Counted from the stretch's first letter, positions 7,262 through 16,179 are shown. The stretch is 26,998 nt of DNA from JBAWXE01 sp037144255 (GCA_037144255.1 JBAWXE010000031.1:1-26998), one strand, 5' to 3'. Notes: generated from the sequence alone by a model not told the origin. Numbers and translations are program-made.

Positions 7262-9094
7262 ATGAACATAATGACGGGTTTGAGAGTGTTTTTGATATGC
7301 TTATTGTCACTTGCATATAGCGATACATTTGCCCAAAATGAGGAGCTTACTCAGGCAAGGCAGTTTGTTACAGATAAAAACTATGATAAGGCACTCCCAT
7401 TATTCAAAAAGTTATTTTCTAAGATCCCGACTGACGAGAGTGTATACAAAGACTACTTCAGCACCTTGTTAGTAGTCAAAAAGTATAAGGATGCCGAGAA
7501 CCTTGTTAATGAACAAATAAAGACCCATCCTCAAAACCCATTATTGTATATAGATTTGGGAAATGTGAATATGGTCAGTGGCAAGGATAAAAAAGCCGAA
7601 GATGCATTCAATGACGCACTCAATTATCTCAATGGTGATGATATTCGCACACAATTGGTAGCTAGTGCATTTGTGGCCTTAGGCAAAGACCAATATGCCA
7701 TCAAAGCATTTGAGAAAGTAAAAATGATGATGGGCAATAATCCCTATACTGCTTTTTTATATGGCGGCCCTTTATCAAAACTGTATGTAAAAACAGGTGC
7801 TATAGACAAAGCTATTGATATCCTTATAGAAGGCATGCCCTATACTCCTACAGGCATTGAGAGTGTTAAGGCCAACTTATTAGAACTACTGGGAACCGAT
7901 CAGGCAAAACTGCAGGCCAGCTCCAAAGCTCTGATCAAAGACATCAACATACACCCTGAGAATCTCAATTATGTAGAACTCCTTACCTGGCTATATACCC
8001 AGCGCGGCGATTGGGATGGAGCTTTGATACAAATGCAGGCCGTAGACGAACGCAACAAAGAAACGGGCAACCATTTATTAGCCTTTGCCAATACCGCCTT
8101 CAAGGAAAAACAATACGATATAGCCATAAAAGCGCTGGATATAGTAATAGAAAAAGGCAAAGACCAACCCAATTATAAAACTGCTAAAAGTGAAAAACTG
8201 ATCGTTCAGTTCCAACAAATAAAAAGCAACCCCGACTATACGCCACTGCAAGTATCAGATCTGGTTCATGTTTTTGACACCTTCTTTATTGAGTTCCCTC
8301 ATTCTTATGCCGAACCACTGGTACAAGAATATGCATCCCTATATGCCCAATATAATAACGATCCCCGGCAGGGTATAAACATTCTGAAACAAGCCGTGGG
8401 TATGCAAAATACATCCCGCGAGTTTGCCGCTCAATGCAAATTGCAAATGGGCGATTATTATACCCTTATTGATAAAGTTTGGGATGCTTCGCTCATGTAT
8501 GGGCAGGTAGATAAAGATTTCAGACTAGATGCACTGGGTGAAGATGCCCGTTTCAGACGTTCGCGACTGGCATACTATCGTGGCGATTTCGAATGGGCTC
8601 AGGGTCAATTATCTGTACTCAAGGCCTCTACTTCCGAACTTATAGCTAATGATGCCTTGTACCTTTCTGTACTCATTACCGAAAATGTAGGAAAGGATAG
8701 TAATGTAGTACCTCTGCAACGTTTTGCTCATGCCGATCTGCTACTCTTTCAAAATAAAGACAAAGAAGCCGAGACTTTACTCGACAGTATCACTACAGCA
8801 TTCCCTAAACATCCTTTAGAGGACGATATCCTGATGTTACATGCTCGTTTAGCCGAAAAACATCGGAATTACACCAAAGCCCTTGATTATCTGAAAGATA
8901 TCTATACCAGGTTTGGCAAAGATGTATTGGCAGATGATGCCGTATTTAAAACTGCCGAGATCTACGAGCTTTATTTGCACCAACCTGATAATGCAAAGAA
9001 ATTCTACGAACAGCTGATCATCGATTATCCCGGTAGCACTTTCGTACAAACTGCCAGACAACGTCTGCGCTTACTCAGCACAGCGCATAGCTAA
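7262..9094 (+). CDS. Secreted TPR-repeat protein
   Basis: About 610 residues from the chosen ATG. A signal peptide (TGLRVFLICLLSLAYSDTFA, then QNEEL) sends it to the periplasm. The rest is almost all helical tetratricopeptide-like repeats. The clearest are near the N-terminus (NYDKALPLFKKLFSKIP; YKDAENLVNEQIKTHPQNP) and at the C-terminus (NYTKALDYLKDIYTRFG; DNAKKFYEQLIIDYPGST). TPR arrays are protein-protein scaffolds, so the partner cannot be named. Candidate starts in this frame are GTG 7235 and ATG 7250, 7262 and 7271. I chose 7262 because an A-rich leader precedes it and the signal peptide begins there without a long extension. It probably belongs to the fadN-secreted protein transcription unit. 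Orthologs in Bacteroidota are usually annotated only as tetratricopeptide proteins. Confidence 0.87.
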   Translation: MNIMTGLRVFLICLLSLAYSDTFAQNEELTQARQFVTDKNYDKALPLFKKLFSKIPTDESVYKDYFSTLLVVKKYKDAENLVNEQIKTHPQNPLLYIDLGNVNMVSGKDKKAEDAFNDALNYLNGDDIRTQLVASAFVALGKDQYAIKAFEKVKMMMGNNPYTAFLYGGPLSKLYVKTGAIDKAIDILIEGMPYTPTGIESVKANLLELLGTDQAKLQASSKALIKDINIHPENLNYVELLTWLYTQRGDWDGALIQMQAVDERNKETGNHLLAFANTAFKEKQYDIAIKALDIVIEKGKDQPNYKTAKSEKLIVQFQQIKSNPDYTPLQVSDLVHVFDTFFIEFPHSYAEPLVQEYASLYAQYNNDPRQGINILKQAVGMQNTSREFAAQCKLQMGDYYTLIDKVWDASLMYGQVDKDFRLDALGEDARFRRSRLAYYRGDFEWAQGQLSVLKASTSELIANDALYLSVLITENVGKDSNVVPLQRFAHADLLLFQNKDKEAETLLDSITTAFPKHPLEDDILMLHARLAEKHRNYTKALDYLKDIYTRFGKDVLADDAVFKTAEIYELYLHQPDNAKKFYEQLIIDYPGSTFVQTARQRLRLLSTAHS

Positions 9095-9101
9095 TTCCTA
9101 T

Positions 9102-9132
9102 TTTGTTTCCATGTAGTTCGTTTGTACCTTTT
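9102..9132 (+). promoter_or_regulatory. Promoter of comEC
   Basis: TTTG (9102-9105), a 19-bp spacer and TACCTTTT (9125-9132) fit the Bacteroidota consensus with one mismatch in the -7 box. The comEC ATG follows 17 nt later. Confidence 0.5.
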
Positions 9133-9149
9133 AGGCTACATTCCACCTG

Positions 9150-11222
9150 ATGAAACGCTGGCCACGGTCACAAGCCTATCTATGGGAAGAAGCCCCCTTC
9201 TTCCGTTTATTATTGCCGCTAATAGCAGGAATTATCTGCTACGACGCAGGCCTATTCAGCATTTTCACAGACTATCAGGCTATATTCATTGCGCTTAGCT
9301 CAATGTTCGTTTTTATAGCATGTACCTTCATTAAAAACAAGAGTACACTTACCACTTCTGTTACTTTCCTGGCATTCAATTTAGCCCTATTCCATTGTGC
9401 CTATCTTTTATGCGCTACACAAGATGTTCGTAAACAACCCAACTGGTTTGGGAACACATTAAAGACCGGCAATGCTTATTTGGCCACTGTTAGCACAGCC
9501 CCTATAGAAAAAGAAAAGACCTGGAAAATGCCCGTTCGCATCGTAGCATCTATGTCTGATAAGGCACATACCGCTACAGGCGATGCTATAATATACCTTT
9601 ACAAATGGGCAATGCCACCATCATTACAAAAAGGCGATACTATTATCTTACCCAACAAATGGCAACCTATCAAGAACAGTGGTAACCCCTTCGAATTTGA
9701 CTATAGTAGATTCTGCTCCCGCAATGGTTTGTATTACCAACAGTTCCTTGCTCCATATAAAGTACAACTATATAAAAGAGGCCAAGCCTCTGCCATATCA
9801 TTAGTAGAAAAAAGTCATGACTGGTGTACCCAACAATTACGCACATATATACATGATACAGCTACTCTGGGCCTTATACAAGCCATGCTGCTGGGCGACG
9901 AAGTGAACATGGACCCGGATATGCGTCAGGCATATGCAGATACAGGTATCATACATATAGTAGCCATTTCAGGTTCCAATATCATGATGTTCTTCGTCGT
10001 CATTTCTGCTCTCCTGTTTTGGATCAGGAACAAAAAATACCATTGGCTAAAATACATCATTGCACTCCCACTTGTATGGTTCTATGTATTCATGGCCGGC
10101 GCGCCACCATCTGCCATTCGTGCAGCTATTATGTTCTCAGTTCTGGCTTTAGGTCTTGCCTTACAAAAAAACCAACACTCTCTCAATCAATTATTGGCCA
10201 CTGCTTTCATACTTCTTTGCGCGCAACCTATGTGGTTATATGCAGTAGGTTTCCAGCTATCCTTTGTAGCAGTATTATCTCTCATTATATTCTATGCCCC
10301 TATCCATCAGCTTTGGGCACCTCCATACAAAATCCTTAAGCCCCTATGGGCTACTATATGTGCCAGTCTTGCAGCAGAGATACTGGTAGCACCTTTGGTC
10401 ATATACTATTTCCATATGTTCCCCACTATGTTCTTGCTGGCCAATGTCATTGCTTATTTGTTTATGGGCCTGGTGCTCATATTGGGTATTGCTATCATAG
10501 CTCTTAGTCCTATGACAGCTATAGCTGCCGGTACTGCATCTCTTACTGTAGTGATAGCTACTTTTTTTAATCATGTAGTACACACCCTGCAAGGCTGGGA
10601 CCCTGCCTCTTTTCATTTCCTCACAGTTTCCGGCTTTCAGCTATTGCTCTGTTACCTATGTATACTTGGTTTGGGCATTTTTTGGCTCCGTCAAAAAAAG
10701 TCTGGGCTATTTATAGGGCTGCTTACAGCTTGCCTATTTATGTTCAGCACTTGTATCATCCATTGGCAAACCCTGCATCAGCAAAGACTCATTGTCTACA
10801 ATTCCGGCAACCACGCACTGGTAGAGTCGGTAAATGGACCTTACTACACACCTATATTTAACGATTCTGCATTCCGCCACAAGGATAGTTATTTGCTCAA
10901 GGCTGCTCATACAGGCTGGCATTGCCGTCAGTCAAGCAATTGTATCCATACAGAACTACATTTAATTGCCGGCAAAAAAGTATTGTTCTTTGATAAGAAC
11001 CTACCAACTGGTAAGGTTCCATTCCCAATCGATGTTTTGATCATTAATAACCCGCTACCTTCCTTGTCCCTAGCTGATTTGAAAAGCACTTTCGCAGCTC
11101 AGGAATTGGTAGTTTGCGGGCATCAGACTAAAAAGTATAGCCAACAATGGCGTTCCTATTGCCTAAAGGCTGGTATTCATTACCATTTTGTAAAAGATGA
11201 CGGGGTTTTCCTCTTAGAATAA
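9150..11222 (+). CDS. comEC: ComEC/Rec2-family DNA-uptake channel protein
   Basis: This is a 690-residue polytopic inner-membrane protein related to the ComEC/Rec2 channel that passes single-stranded DNA during natural transformation. Three hydrophobic helices at about 18-90 precede a soluble N-terminal OB-like region with KGDTIILPNKW and NPFEFDYSRFCSRNGLYYQQ. The Competence domain (about 240-520) has GLIQAMLLGDE, the hallmark HIVAISGSN near 268-274, and AGAPPSAIRAAIMF, followed by many membrane helices. The C-terminal part (about 550-690) sits where ComEC often carries a metallo-beta-lactamase domain, but I find no HxHxDH motif, so it looks like a degenerate or catalytically dead version. 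This short form is common in Bacteroidota. No other competence genes are near. Confidence 0.9.
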   Translation: MKRWPRSQAYLWEEAPFFRLLLPLIAGIICYDAGLFSIFTDYQAIFIALSSMFVFIACTFIKNKSTLTTSVTFLAFNLALFHCAYLLCATQDVRKQPNWFGNTLKTGNAYLATVSTAPIEKEKTWKMPVRIVASMSDKAHTATGDAIIYLYKWAMPPSLQKGDTIILPNKWQPIKNSGNPFEFDYSRFCSRNGLYYQQFLAPYKVQLYKRGQASAISLVEKSHDWCTQQLRTYIHDTATLGLIQAMLLGDEVNMDPDMRQAYADTGIIHIVAISGSNIMMFFVVISALLFWIRNKKYHWLKYIIALPLVWFYVFMAGAPPSAIRAAIMFSVLALGLALQKNQHSLNQLLATAFILLCAQPMWLYAVGFQLSFVAVLSLIIFYAPIHQLWAPPYKILKPLWATICASLAAEILVAPLVIYYFHMFPTMFLLANVIAYLFMGLVLILGIAIIALSPMTAIAAGTASLTVVIATFFNHVVHTLQGWDPASFHFLTVSGFQLLLCYLCILGLGIFWLRQKKSGLFIGLLTACLFMFSTCIIHWQTLHQQRLIVYNSGNHALVESVNGPYYTPIFNDSAFRHKDSYLLKAAHTGWHCRQSSNCIHTELHLIAGKKVLFFDKNLPTGKVPFPIDVLIINNPLPSLSLADLKSTFAAQELVVCGHQTKKYSQQWRSYCLKAGIHYHFVKDDGVFLLE

Positions 11223-11303
11223 CACTTATGAATTTATTACTGATATGAAATTATCTAAGCTTTAGTATCTTGCGGCGTCATATTTGTAGAAATACTTTTT
11301 AAA

Positions 11304-12818
11304 ATGAACCACACCATCAAATCCGCTCTTATTTCTGTCTTTTACAAAGATGGTCTCGAGCCTATCGTACGCAGTCTCAATAATTTGGGAGTTACCATAT
11401 ACTCTACCGGAGGCACACAAGCATTTATTGAAAAACTGGGTATTCCTTGCATTGCAGTAGAGAGTGTTACTAATTATCCTTCCATTTTAGGTGGCCGTGT
11501 AAAAACCTTACACCCAAAAGTGTTTGGCGGTATACTCGCACGCAGAGAAAATAGTGAAGACAGAAAGCATTTAATGGAGTACGATATTCCATTATTAGAC
11601 CTAGTGATCGTTGATCTGTATCCTTTCGAGGAAACAGCCAACAAAACCAATGATGAAGATGCTATCATTGAGAAAATAGATATTGGTGGCGTTTCTCTGA
11701 TTCGTGCTGCTGCTAAGAATTTTAAAGATGTCTGTGTTATTGCTTCCAGAAATCAATATGCCGACCTATTAGATAAGCTGAATAAAGACAAAGGTGATAT
11801 CAGCCTAGAAGACAGAAAACGTTTTGCCTCTGTAGCCTTTGCAGAATGCGCTCATTATGACGTAGCTATTGCCGATTATTTCAATCGTAGTACAGATACT
11901 TCCAGCTTCCAGCTTTCTATTTCCAGCAAATTGTCGCTTCGTTATGGCGAAAACCCTCACCAGCCGGCTGTATTCTATGGCGAACTTGGTGAATTGTTCG
12001 AACAACTGAATGGTAAAGCTCTTTCTTACAATAATTTGGTAGATATCAATGCTGCTTGCCAGCTGATATCCGAATTCAAGTTTCCTACATTTGCCATCAT
12101 CAAACATACTAATGTTTGTGGCGTTGCAGAGAGAGATACTGTAGATGCAGCTTGGGATGCAGCACTTGCCGGTGATAAGGAAAGTGCTTTTGGGGGTGTG
12201 CTCATCACCAATAGAAATATTGATGCCCAAGTAGCAAAGAAAATAAACGAATTGTTTTTCGAGATACTCATCGCTCCTAGCTTTGACGAAGAGGCATTAA
12301 GCATTCTACGCAGCAAAAAAAATCGTATTCTTCTCAAACAAATTCAAGAGTTCTACCCTTCCCGCGAATACAAATGTGTACTCAATGGTGTATTGGTACA
12401 AGAAGTAGATAAGACCAACTTTACTGAATGGAAAGAAGTAGGTGCACGCCCTTGTACCGAGGCCGAGGTAGCTGATCTTACTTTTGCCAATATCATTTGC
12501 AAGCACCTCAAATCTAATGCCATCGCACTGGTCAAGAACAAGCAGTTGATAGGCAAGGGTTGTGGACAGACCAGTCGTGTAGATGCTTTAAGGCAGTCGC
12601 TGGAAAAGGCCAAACAGTTTGGATTCTCCCTCAAAGGTGCTACTATGGCATCAGATGCTTTCTTCCCTTTCGATGATTGTATCCGCATGGCTCACGAGGC
12701 AGGTATCACAGCTGTCATACAGCCGGGTGGCTCTGTTCGCGATAATGATTCCATACAGTACTGTATGGCCAACAATATGGCTATGGTCCTTACTCAGACA
12801 CGCCATTTCAAACACTAA
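11304..12818 (+). CDS. purH: Bifunctional AICAR formyltransferase/IMP cyclohydrolase
   Basis: The 504-residue protein carries out the last two steps of de novo purine synthesis, converting AICAR to FAICAR with 10-formyl-THF and then to IMP. The N-terminal MGS-like cyclohydrolase domain shows STGGTQAF, SVTNYPSILGGRVKTLHPK and VIVDLYPFE. The transformylase domain shows LRYGENPHQPA, the catalytic Lys267-His268 in IIKHTNVCG, and SAFGGVL. The C-terminal half ends with LVKNKQLIGKGCGQTSRVDA, SDAFFPFDD and QPGGSVRDND. The length is close to the usual 510-530 residues and nothing essential is missing. An 81-bp gap separates it from comEC. The acetyltransferase gene begins 12 nt after its stop, so those two are likely co-transcribed. 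Confidence 0.97.
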   Translation: MNHTIKSALISVFYKDGLEPIVRSLNNLGVTIYSTGGTQAFIEKLGIPCIAVESVTNYPSILGGRVKTLHPKVFGGILARRENSEDRKHLMEYDIPLLDLVIVDLYPFEETANKTNDEDAIIEKIDIGGVSLIRAAAKNFKDVCVIASRNQYADLLDKLNKDKGDISLEDRKRFASVAFAECAHYDVAIADYFNRSTDTSSFQLSISSKLSLRYGENPHQPAVFYGELGELFEQLNGKALSYNNLVDINAACQLISEFKFPTFAIIKHTNVCGVAERDTVDAAWDAALAGDKESAFGGVLITNRNIDAQVAKKINELFFEILIAPSFDEEALSILRSKKNRILLKQIQEFYPSREYKCVLNGVLVQEVDKTNFTEWKEVGARPCTEAEVADLTFANIICKHLKSNAIALVKNKQLIGKGCGQTSRVDALRQSLEKAKQFGFSLKGATMASDAFFPFDDCIRMAHEAGITAVIQPGGSVRDNDSIQYCMANNMAMVLTQTRHFKH

Positions 12819-12830
12819 TTACCCATATAC

Positions 12831-13397
12831 ATGGTATCTATACTCATAGCCGATGATCTCTTGCTGCGCTCTTACGAACTGGAGGATGCACCTGAGCTGT
12901 TTCGTGCTATCAACGAGTCTCGCTCACATTTACGTATGTGGCTGGATTGGGTAGATGCTACCACTAAACCGGAACATTCCTTACAATTCATCCAGCACTC
13001 GCTTCAGCAGCTGCACGATCAAAAAGCATTGGCACTGGGTATCTTTCACAAAAGAAAGATCATAGGAGGCATTGGCATGCATCAGTGGGATCATGCTACC
13101 AAAAAAGTATGTATCGGCTACTGGATCAGCAAAGAGTACGAGGGCAAAGGCATTATCAGTCAATGTAGTATACGCCTATTCGATTTCCTGTTCGATAAAT
13201 TAGGTATCAATAAGATCGAATTGCATTTTGTCAGTAATAATACTCGCAGTGCATCTGTAGCCAGCCGGCTTGGCTGTAAAGTAGAAGGCATCTTACGCCA
13301 AAGCAGCCTCCTAAATGGCAAACTGGAAGATGTAGTAGTTACGGGCCTTTTAAAAAGCGAATGGGAAAACCATAAAAAAACAGAACAGCTTCATTAA
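12831..13397 (+). CDS. GNAT-family N-acetyltransferase (RimJ/RimL type)
   Basis: This 188-residue protein has the fold of RimJ/RimL-like GCN5-related acetyltransferases, which use acetyl-CoA to acetylate protein N-termini or small amines. Seen in order are an N-terminal LLLRSYELEDAPELF segment, a central strand IIGGIGMHQWD, the acetyl-CoA loop in IGYWISKEYEGKGI (Q/RxxGxG-like), and the C-terminal NTRSASVASRLGCKVEGILRQS typical of the subgroup. The substrate cannot be predicted. It follows purH by 12 nt and precedes a strong terminator, so it is the last gene of that unit. Its link to purine synthesis is probably only transcriptional. Confidence 0.9.
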   Translation: MVSILIADDLLLRSYELEDAPELFRAINESRSHLRMWLDWVDATTKPEHSLQFIQHSLQQLHDQKALALGIFHKRKIIGGIGMHQWDHATKKVCIGYWISKEYEGKGIISQCSIRLFDFLFDKLGINKIELHFVSNNTRSASVASRLGCKVEGILRQSSLLNGKLEDVVVTGLLKSEWENHKKTEQLH

Positions 13398-13421
13398 GCC
13401 TATCAATACTTATATAATGGC

Positions 13422-13451
13422 AAACGCCTGAGTCTTAGACTCAGGCGTTTT
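13422..13451 (+). terminator. Strong hairpin terminator between convergent genes
   Basis: A perfect 13-bp stem (13422-13434 with 13438-13450, containing CGCCTGAGTC/GACTCAGGCG) with a TTA loop runs into TTTTA. It sits 24 nt after the acetyltransferase stop and 25 nt after the end of the convergent lpxD-like gene, so it may serve both strands. The T-tract is better on the plus strand. Confidence 0.85.
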
Positions 13452-13476
13452 ATTGTATAGCTGTTATAATGTTCTT

Positions 13477-14418
13477 TTACTTATTCAGCTTCTCCCACAT
13501 CTCCGGTATGCGTTTCACCCAGTTCAGTTCTTTCATCTTTTCACGCGCTTCTTCTGCCGGCGAACCGAAGTATATCTTAGCTCCTTCCAGGCTCGATGGT
13601 ACACCACTTTGCGCATATACTATGGCTCCCTTACCTATTACTAAGTCCTTGCTTACTCCTACTTGTCCCCATAGTATCACATCATCTTCTATGATGGCTT
13701 TACCACCTATCCCTACTTGTGCTGCAAAGAGGCAGTTCTTACCTATTACAGCTCCATGCCCCACATGTATATGGTTATCCAGTTTAGTACCACGTCCTAT
13801 TATAGTATCTCCACTTACACCTTTATCTATAGTGCAACATGCTCCTATTTCCACATTTTCTTCTATTATCACGCGGCCACAGCTTTCCAGTTTATCATAT
13901 TGCACATCACGTTCCTTACGTCTTTTGTAGTAGAATGCATCTGCACCTAATACTACACCTGCATGTATGATTACGTTATCGCCTATCTCAGTATGATCAT
14001 AAATGGTCACATTCGGATGTATGAGGCAATTCTTACCAATTGTTACATGGTTGCCTACAAATACATTAGGTTGCAGGTGGGTTCCCTCGCCTATCACAGC
14101 AGTATCGCTGATCATTTTATTGGCCGGTTCGAAAGAGCGGAACCGCTTTACAATTTTCACATAAGCACTGAATGGGTCGCTATGTATCAGTAGCGTTTTC
14201 CCCTCAGGACATGGTACTTCTTTATTGATGATAATGATGGTTGCTGCAGAATGAAGACATTTTTCATAATACTTTTCAAAATCCACAAAAGAAATATCTC
14301 CTTTCGTAACTTTATGTATCTCATTGATGCCTGTTGCCATTTGGGTACTATTGCCTGTCAACTTTGCGCCTATCAGGTCTGCTATTTGTTCTACAGGTAT
14401 TGCTTGCTCAAACTTCAT
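13477..14418 (-). CDS. lpxD: LpxD-like UDP-3-O-acylglucosamine N-acyltransferase
   Basis: The protein has 313 residues from the ATG at 14418. An N-terminal uridine-binding-like domain (about 1-100, with GDISFVDFEKYYE) precedes a left-handed beta-helix built of hexapeptide repeats (about 105-270) and a short C-terminal helix pair. Segments diagnostic of LpxD are VEIGACCTIDKGVSGDTIIG, then TKLDNHIHVGHGAVIGKN. His221 matches the catalytic histidine position. LpxD adds the second acyl chain to UDP-GlcN in lipid A synthesis. No lpxC, fabZ or lpxA lies nearby, so this may be the extra LpxD paralog many Bacteroidota carry, and its substrate may differ. A 9-residue extension from a farther in-frame start is possible, but the -7 box would then fall at the start codon. 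Confidence 0.85.
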   Translation of the reverse strand: MKFEQAIPVEQIADLIGAKLTGNSTQMATGINEIHKVTKGDISFVDFEKYYEKCLHSAATIIIINKEVPCPEGKTLLIHSDPFSAYVKIVKRFRSFEPANKMISDTAVIGEGTHLQPNVFVGNHVTIGKNCLIHPNVTIYDHTEIGDNVIIHAGVVLGADAFYYKRRKERDVQYDKLESCGRVIIEENVEIGACCTIDKGVSGDTIIGRGTKLDNHIHVGHGAVIGKNCLFAAQVGIGGKAIIEDDVILWGQVGVSKDLVIGKGAIVYAQSGVPSSLEGAKIYFGSPAEEAREKMKELNWVKRIPEMWEKLNK

Positions 14419-14434
14419 ATTCCGAATGTTTGCG

Positions 14435-14442
14435 CAAAAGTA
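14435..14442 (-). promoter_or_regulatory. Bacteroidota -7 box (TACTTTTG) for the lpxD-like gene
   Basis: The minus strand reads TACTTTTG, an exact TAnnTTTG match ending 16 nt before the ATG at 14418. No convincing -33 TTTG is seen at the usual distance. Confidence 0.45.
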
Positions 14443-14497
14443 CACACATCAGGCAAGTGATGAAATAAAACATTTATCCCATTTATCGATATAACTA

Positions 14498-15328
14498 TTG
14501 ACATATATTAACCTGAACGGCAAATTGACCTCCTCAGCGCAGGCCTCTGTCAGCTACGACAATCGTGCTTTCCGCTATGGTTATGGCCTGTTTGAGACCA
14601 TTTTGGTGAAAAATAATACTGTTCAGCTGGCCCAATATCATTGGCAGCGCTTATTCAAAGGCTTGCAGCAGTTACAATTCACCATTCCCAGGTCTTTTAC
14701 TCCCGAATGGTTGGAAACTGAGGTTTTGCGTACAGTACAAAAAAACAAAGTGGAAACCCTTTGCAGGGTGCGCTTACAGGTATATGCCGGCACAGGTGGT
14801 CTATATGATGGACTGAAGCAGCACCCCGATTTTATAATAGAGTGTTTCCCTCTTAGTCAGGATATCATTACGCTTAATGAGAATGGCCTTGTAGTAGGTA
14901 TTGCAGAGCGATTACACAAAAGCATCGATGCGCTCTCCAATCTCAAATCATGTAATGCGCTCATATACGCTATGGCAGCGCGTCAGGCCAAGACTTACAA
15001 ATGGAATGATGCTCTGATTCAGAATGATAAAGGAAATATTATTGAGAGCACTATTGCCAATATTTTTTGGATCAAAAATGATATGATTTATACCCCACCG
15101 CTATCCGATGGGTGTATTGCGGGTGTGATGCGGGCTTATTTGATCGATACTTTACCTAAATTTCAATATATTGTAAAAGAGGCTTCTCTTACATCTGCTA
15201 CCCTTTTCAGTGCCGATGAGATGTTCCTAACTAATGCCATCAGAGGTATTCAATGGATACAAGCTCCAAACAATAAAAAAAATAATATAAATAAAATATC
15301 AACTATATATAATACTTTATTTACTTAA
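14498..15328 (+). CDS. Aminotransferase class IV (PabC/branched-chain type), TTG start
   Basis: The 276-residue protein is a fold-type IV PLP enzyme of the 4-amino-4-deoxychorismate lyase, branched-chain and D-amino-acid aminotransferase group. FRYGYGLFETI lies at 25-35. Lys150 in NLKSCN is the expected Schiff-base lysine, Glu183 in IIESTIANIF the expected pyridine-nitrogen contact, and the C-terminal half has SDGCIAGVMR and FLTNAIRGI. The chemistry is certain to the family, but lyase versus aminotransferase is not decided. The start is TTG: the in-frame codon two positions upstream is a stop and there is no internal ATG before residue 159. The reading from TTG (TYINLNGKL) matches where family members normally begin. 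It is divergent from the lpxD-like gene, with 79 bp between starts. Confidence 0.9.
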   Translation: MTYINLNGKLTSSAQASVSYDNRAFRYGYGLFETILVKNNTVQLAQYHWQRLFKGLQQLQFTIPRSFTPEWLETEVLRTVQKNKVETLCRVRLQVYAGTGGLYDGLKQHPDFIIECFPLSQDIITLNENGLVVGIAERLHKSIDALSNLKSCNALIYAMAARQAKTYKWNDALIQNDKGNIIESTIANIFWIKNDMIYTPPLSDGCIAGVMRAYLIDTLPKFQYIVKEASLTSATLFSADEMFLTNAIRGIQWIQAPNNKKNNINKISTIYNTLFT

Positions 15329-15385
15329 ACTTATTACCCAAGGTATTGCACTGTATTATTTTTAGTGTATTTTTGGTACTCATGT

Positions 15386-15415
15386 TTTGTTAAACGAAAT
15401 GCAATATTAACTTTG
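15386..15415 (+). promoter_or_regulatory. Promoter of the first outer-membrane barrel gene
   Basis: TTTG (15386-15389), an 18-bp spacer and TAACTTTG (15408-15415) give an essentially complete Bacteroidota promoter. The leader to the ATG at 15444 is about 20-25 nt. It contains a small inverted repeat, TTGCA-N5-TGCAA at 15413-15427, overlapping the -7 box. Confidence 0.65.
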
Positions 15416-15443
15416 CATGAATTGCAAATAATTTGTCAATCAT

Positions 15444-16109
15444 ATGAAAAGACTAGGACTACTTACAATTGTTTTAATAACACTTGCCCAAACTTCAAAA
15501 GCACAGGTTCGCTTCGGTCCTGAAGCCGGTATGAATATGGCCAATATGACACTTCAAGGCACTTCTAATACAGGATCTTCAAGTGCTGTGTACGGTGCTA
15601 GAGTAGGTGCTGTTGTCGATTTCCATTTGGCCGGTACCGTAAATCTGCAAGTGGGTGCTCTTTTTACCATGAAAGGCTTTTCTCAGTCTATAACTATCAA
15701 TGGTACTACTATTACACAGTCTATTAATACTAACTATGTAGATGTGCCTATCAATGTCATTTACAAACCTACAGGTCATGGTCTCTTCATTGGCGCCGGT
15801 CCATATGTAGGCTATTGCCTTTCTGGTAATGAAACACCTGCAGGCGGTAGTGCCATTGCTCTAAGCATTGGTTCTGATAAAACTAAAAACACCTGGACAG
15901 CATTGGATTTCGGTGCTAATGGTATGATCGGTTATGAATTCAATAATGGTCTATTCTTCCGAGCTAACTACGCTTATGGTTTTGCAAACTGTATTCCAGG
16001 TGGTGATGCAAATAACGGAGCTTACAATTCAGGCTTTAGTTTCACAGCAGGCTGGTTATTCGGTGGTGGTAGTTCTTGGGGCAAAAGTACAGGCGGTCGT
16101 TTCTGGTAA
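15444..16109 (+). CDS. Outer-membrane beta-barrel (porin/PorT-like) protein, copy 1
   Basis: This 221-residue protein has a cleavable signal peptide (MKRLGLLTIVLITLAQTSKA, then QVRFGPEAG). The mature part is a Gly/aromatic-rich run of alternating strands typical of the small 8-stranded outer-membrane barrels common in Bacteroidota. Shared landmarks are QVRFGPEAGMNMANM at the mature N-terminus, FIGAGPYVGY in the middle and AGWLFGGG near the end. Its function is not known; such proteins are usually annotated only as porin family or outer membrane beta-barrel protein. The gene has its own promoter and terminator. The next gene encodes a divergent paralog with the same landmarks, so the pair looks like an old tandem duplication. 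Confidence 0.88.
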   Translation: MKRLGLLTIVLITLAQTSKAQVRFGPEAGMNMANMTLQGTSNTGSSSAVYGARVGAVVDFHLAGTVNLQVGALFTMKGFSQSITINGTTITQSINTNYVDVPINVIYKPTGHGLFIGAGPYVGYCLSGNETPAGGSAIALSIGSDKTKNTWTALDFGANGMIGYEFNNGLFFRANYAYGFANCIPGGDANNGAYNSGFSFTAGWLFGGGSSWGKSTGGRFW

Positions 16110-16133
16110 TACTACATTTCAAACTTTCTATAC

Positions 16134-16164
16134 AAAAGCTGCTTTCTACGAAGCAGCTTTTTTT
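16134..16164 (+). terminator. Terminator between the two barrel paralogs
   Basis: A perfect 11-bp stem (16134-16144 with 16151-16161, core AAAGCTGCTT/AAGCAGCTTT) has a TCTACG loop and ends in a T-tract to 16164. It lies 25 nt after the stop of copy 1. Confidence 0.87.
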
Positions 16165-16179
16165 ATTAGTATCTAATAA

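Noticed and set aside
13469..13930. Plus-strand open frame of 153 residues opposite the lpxD-like gene
   Set aside because: It is antisense to a well-supported gene with clear hexapeptide repeats; the Ser/Pro/Thr-rich translation looks like a codon-bias shadow.
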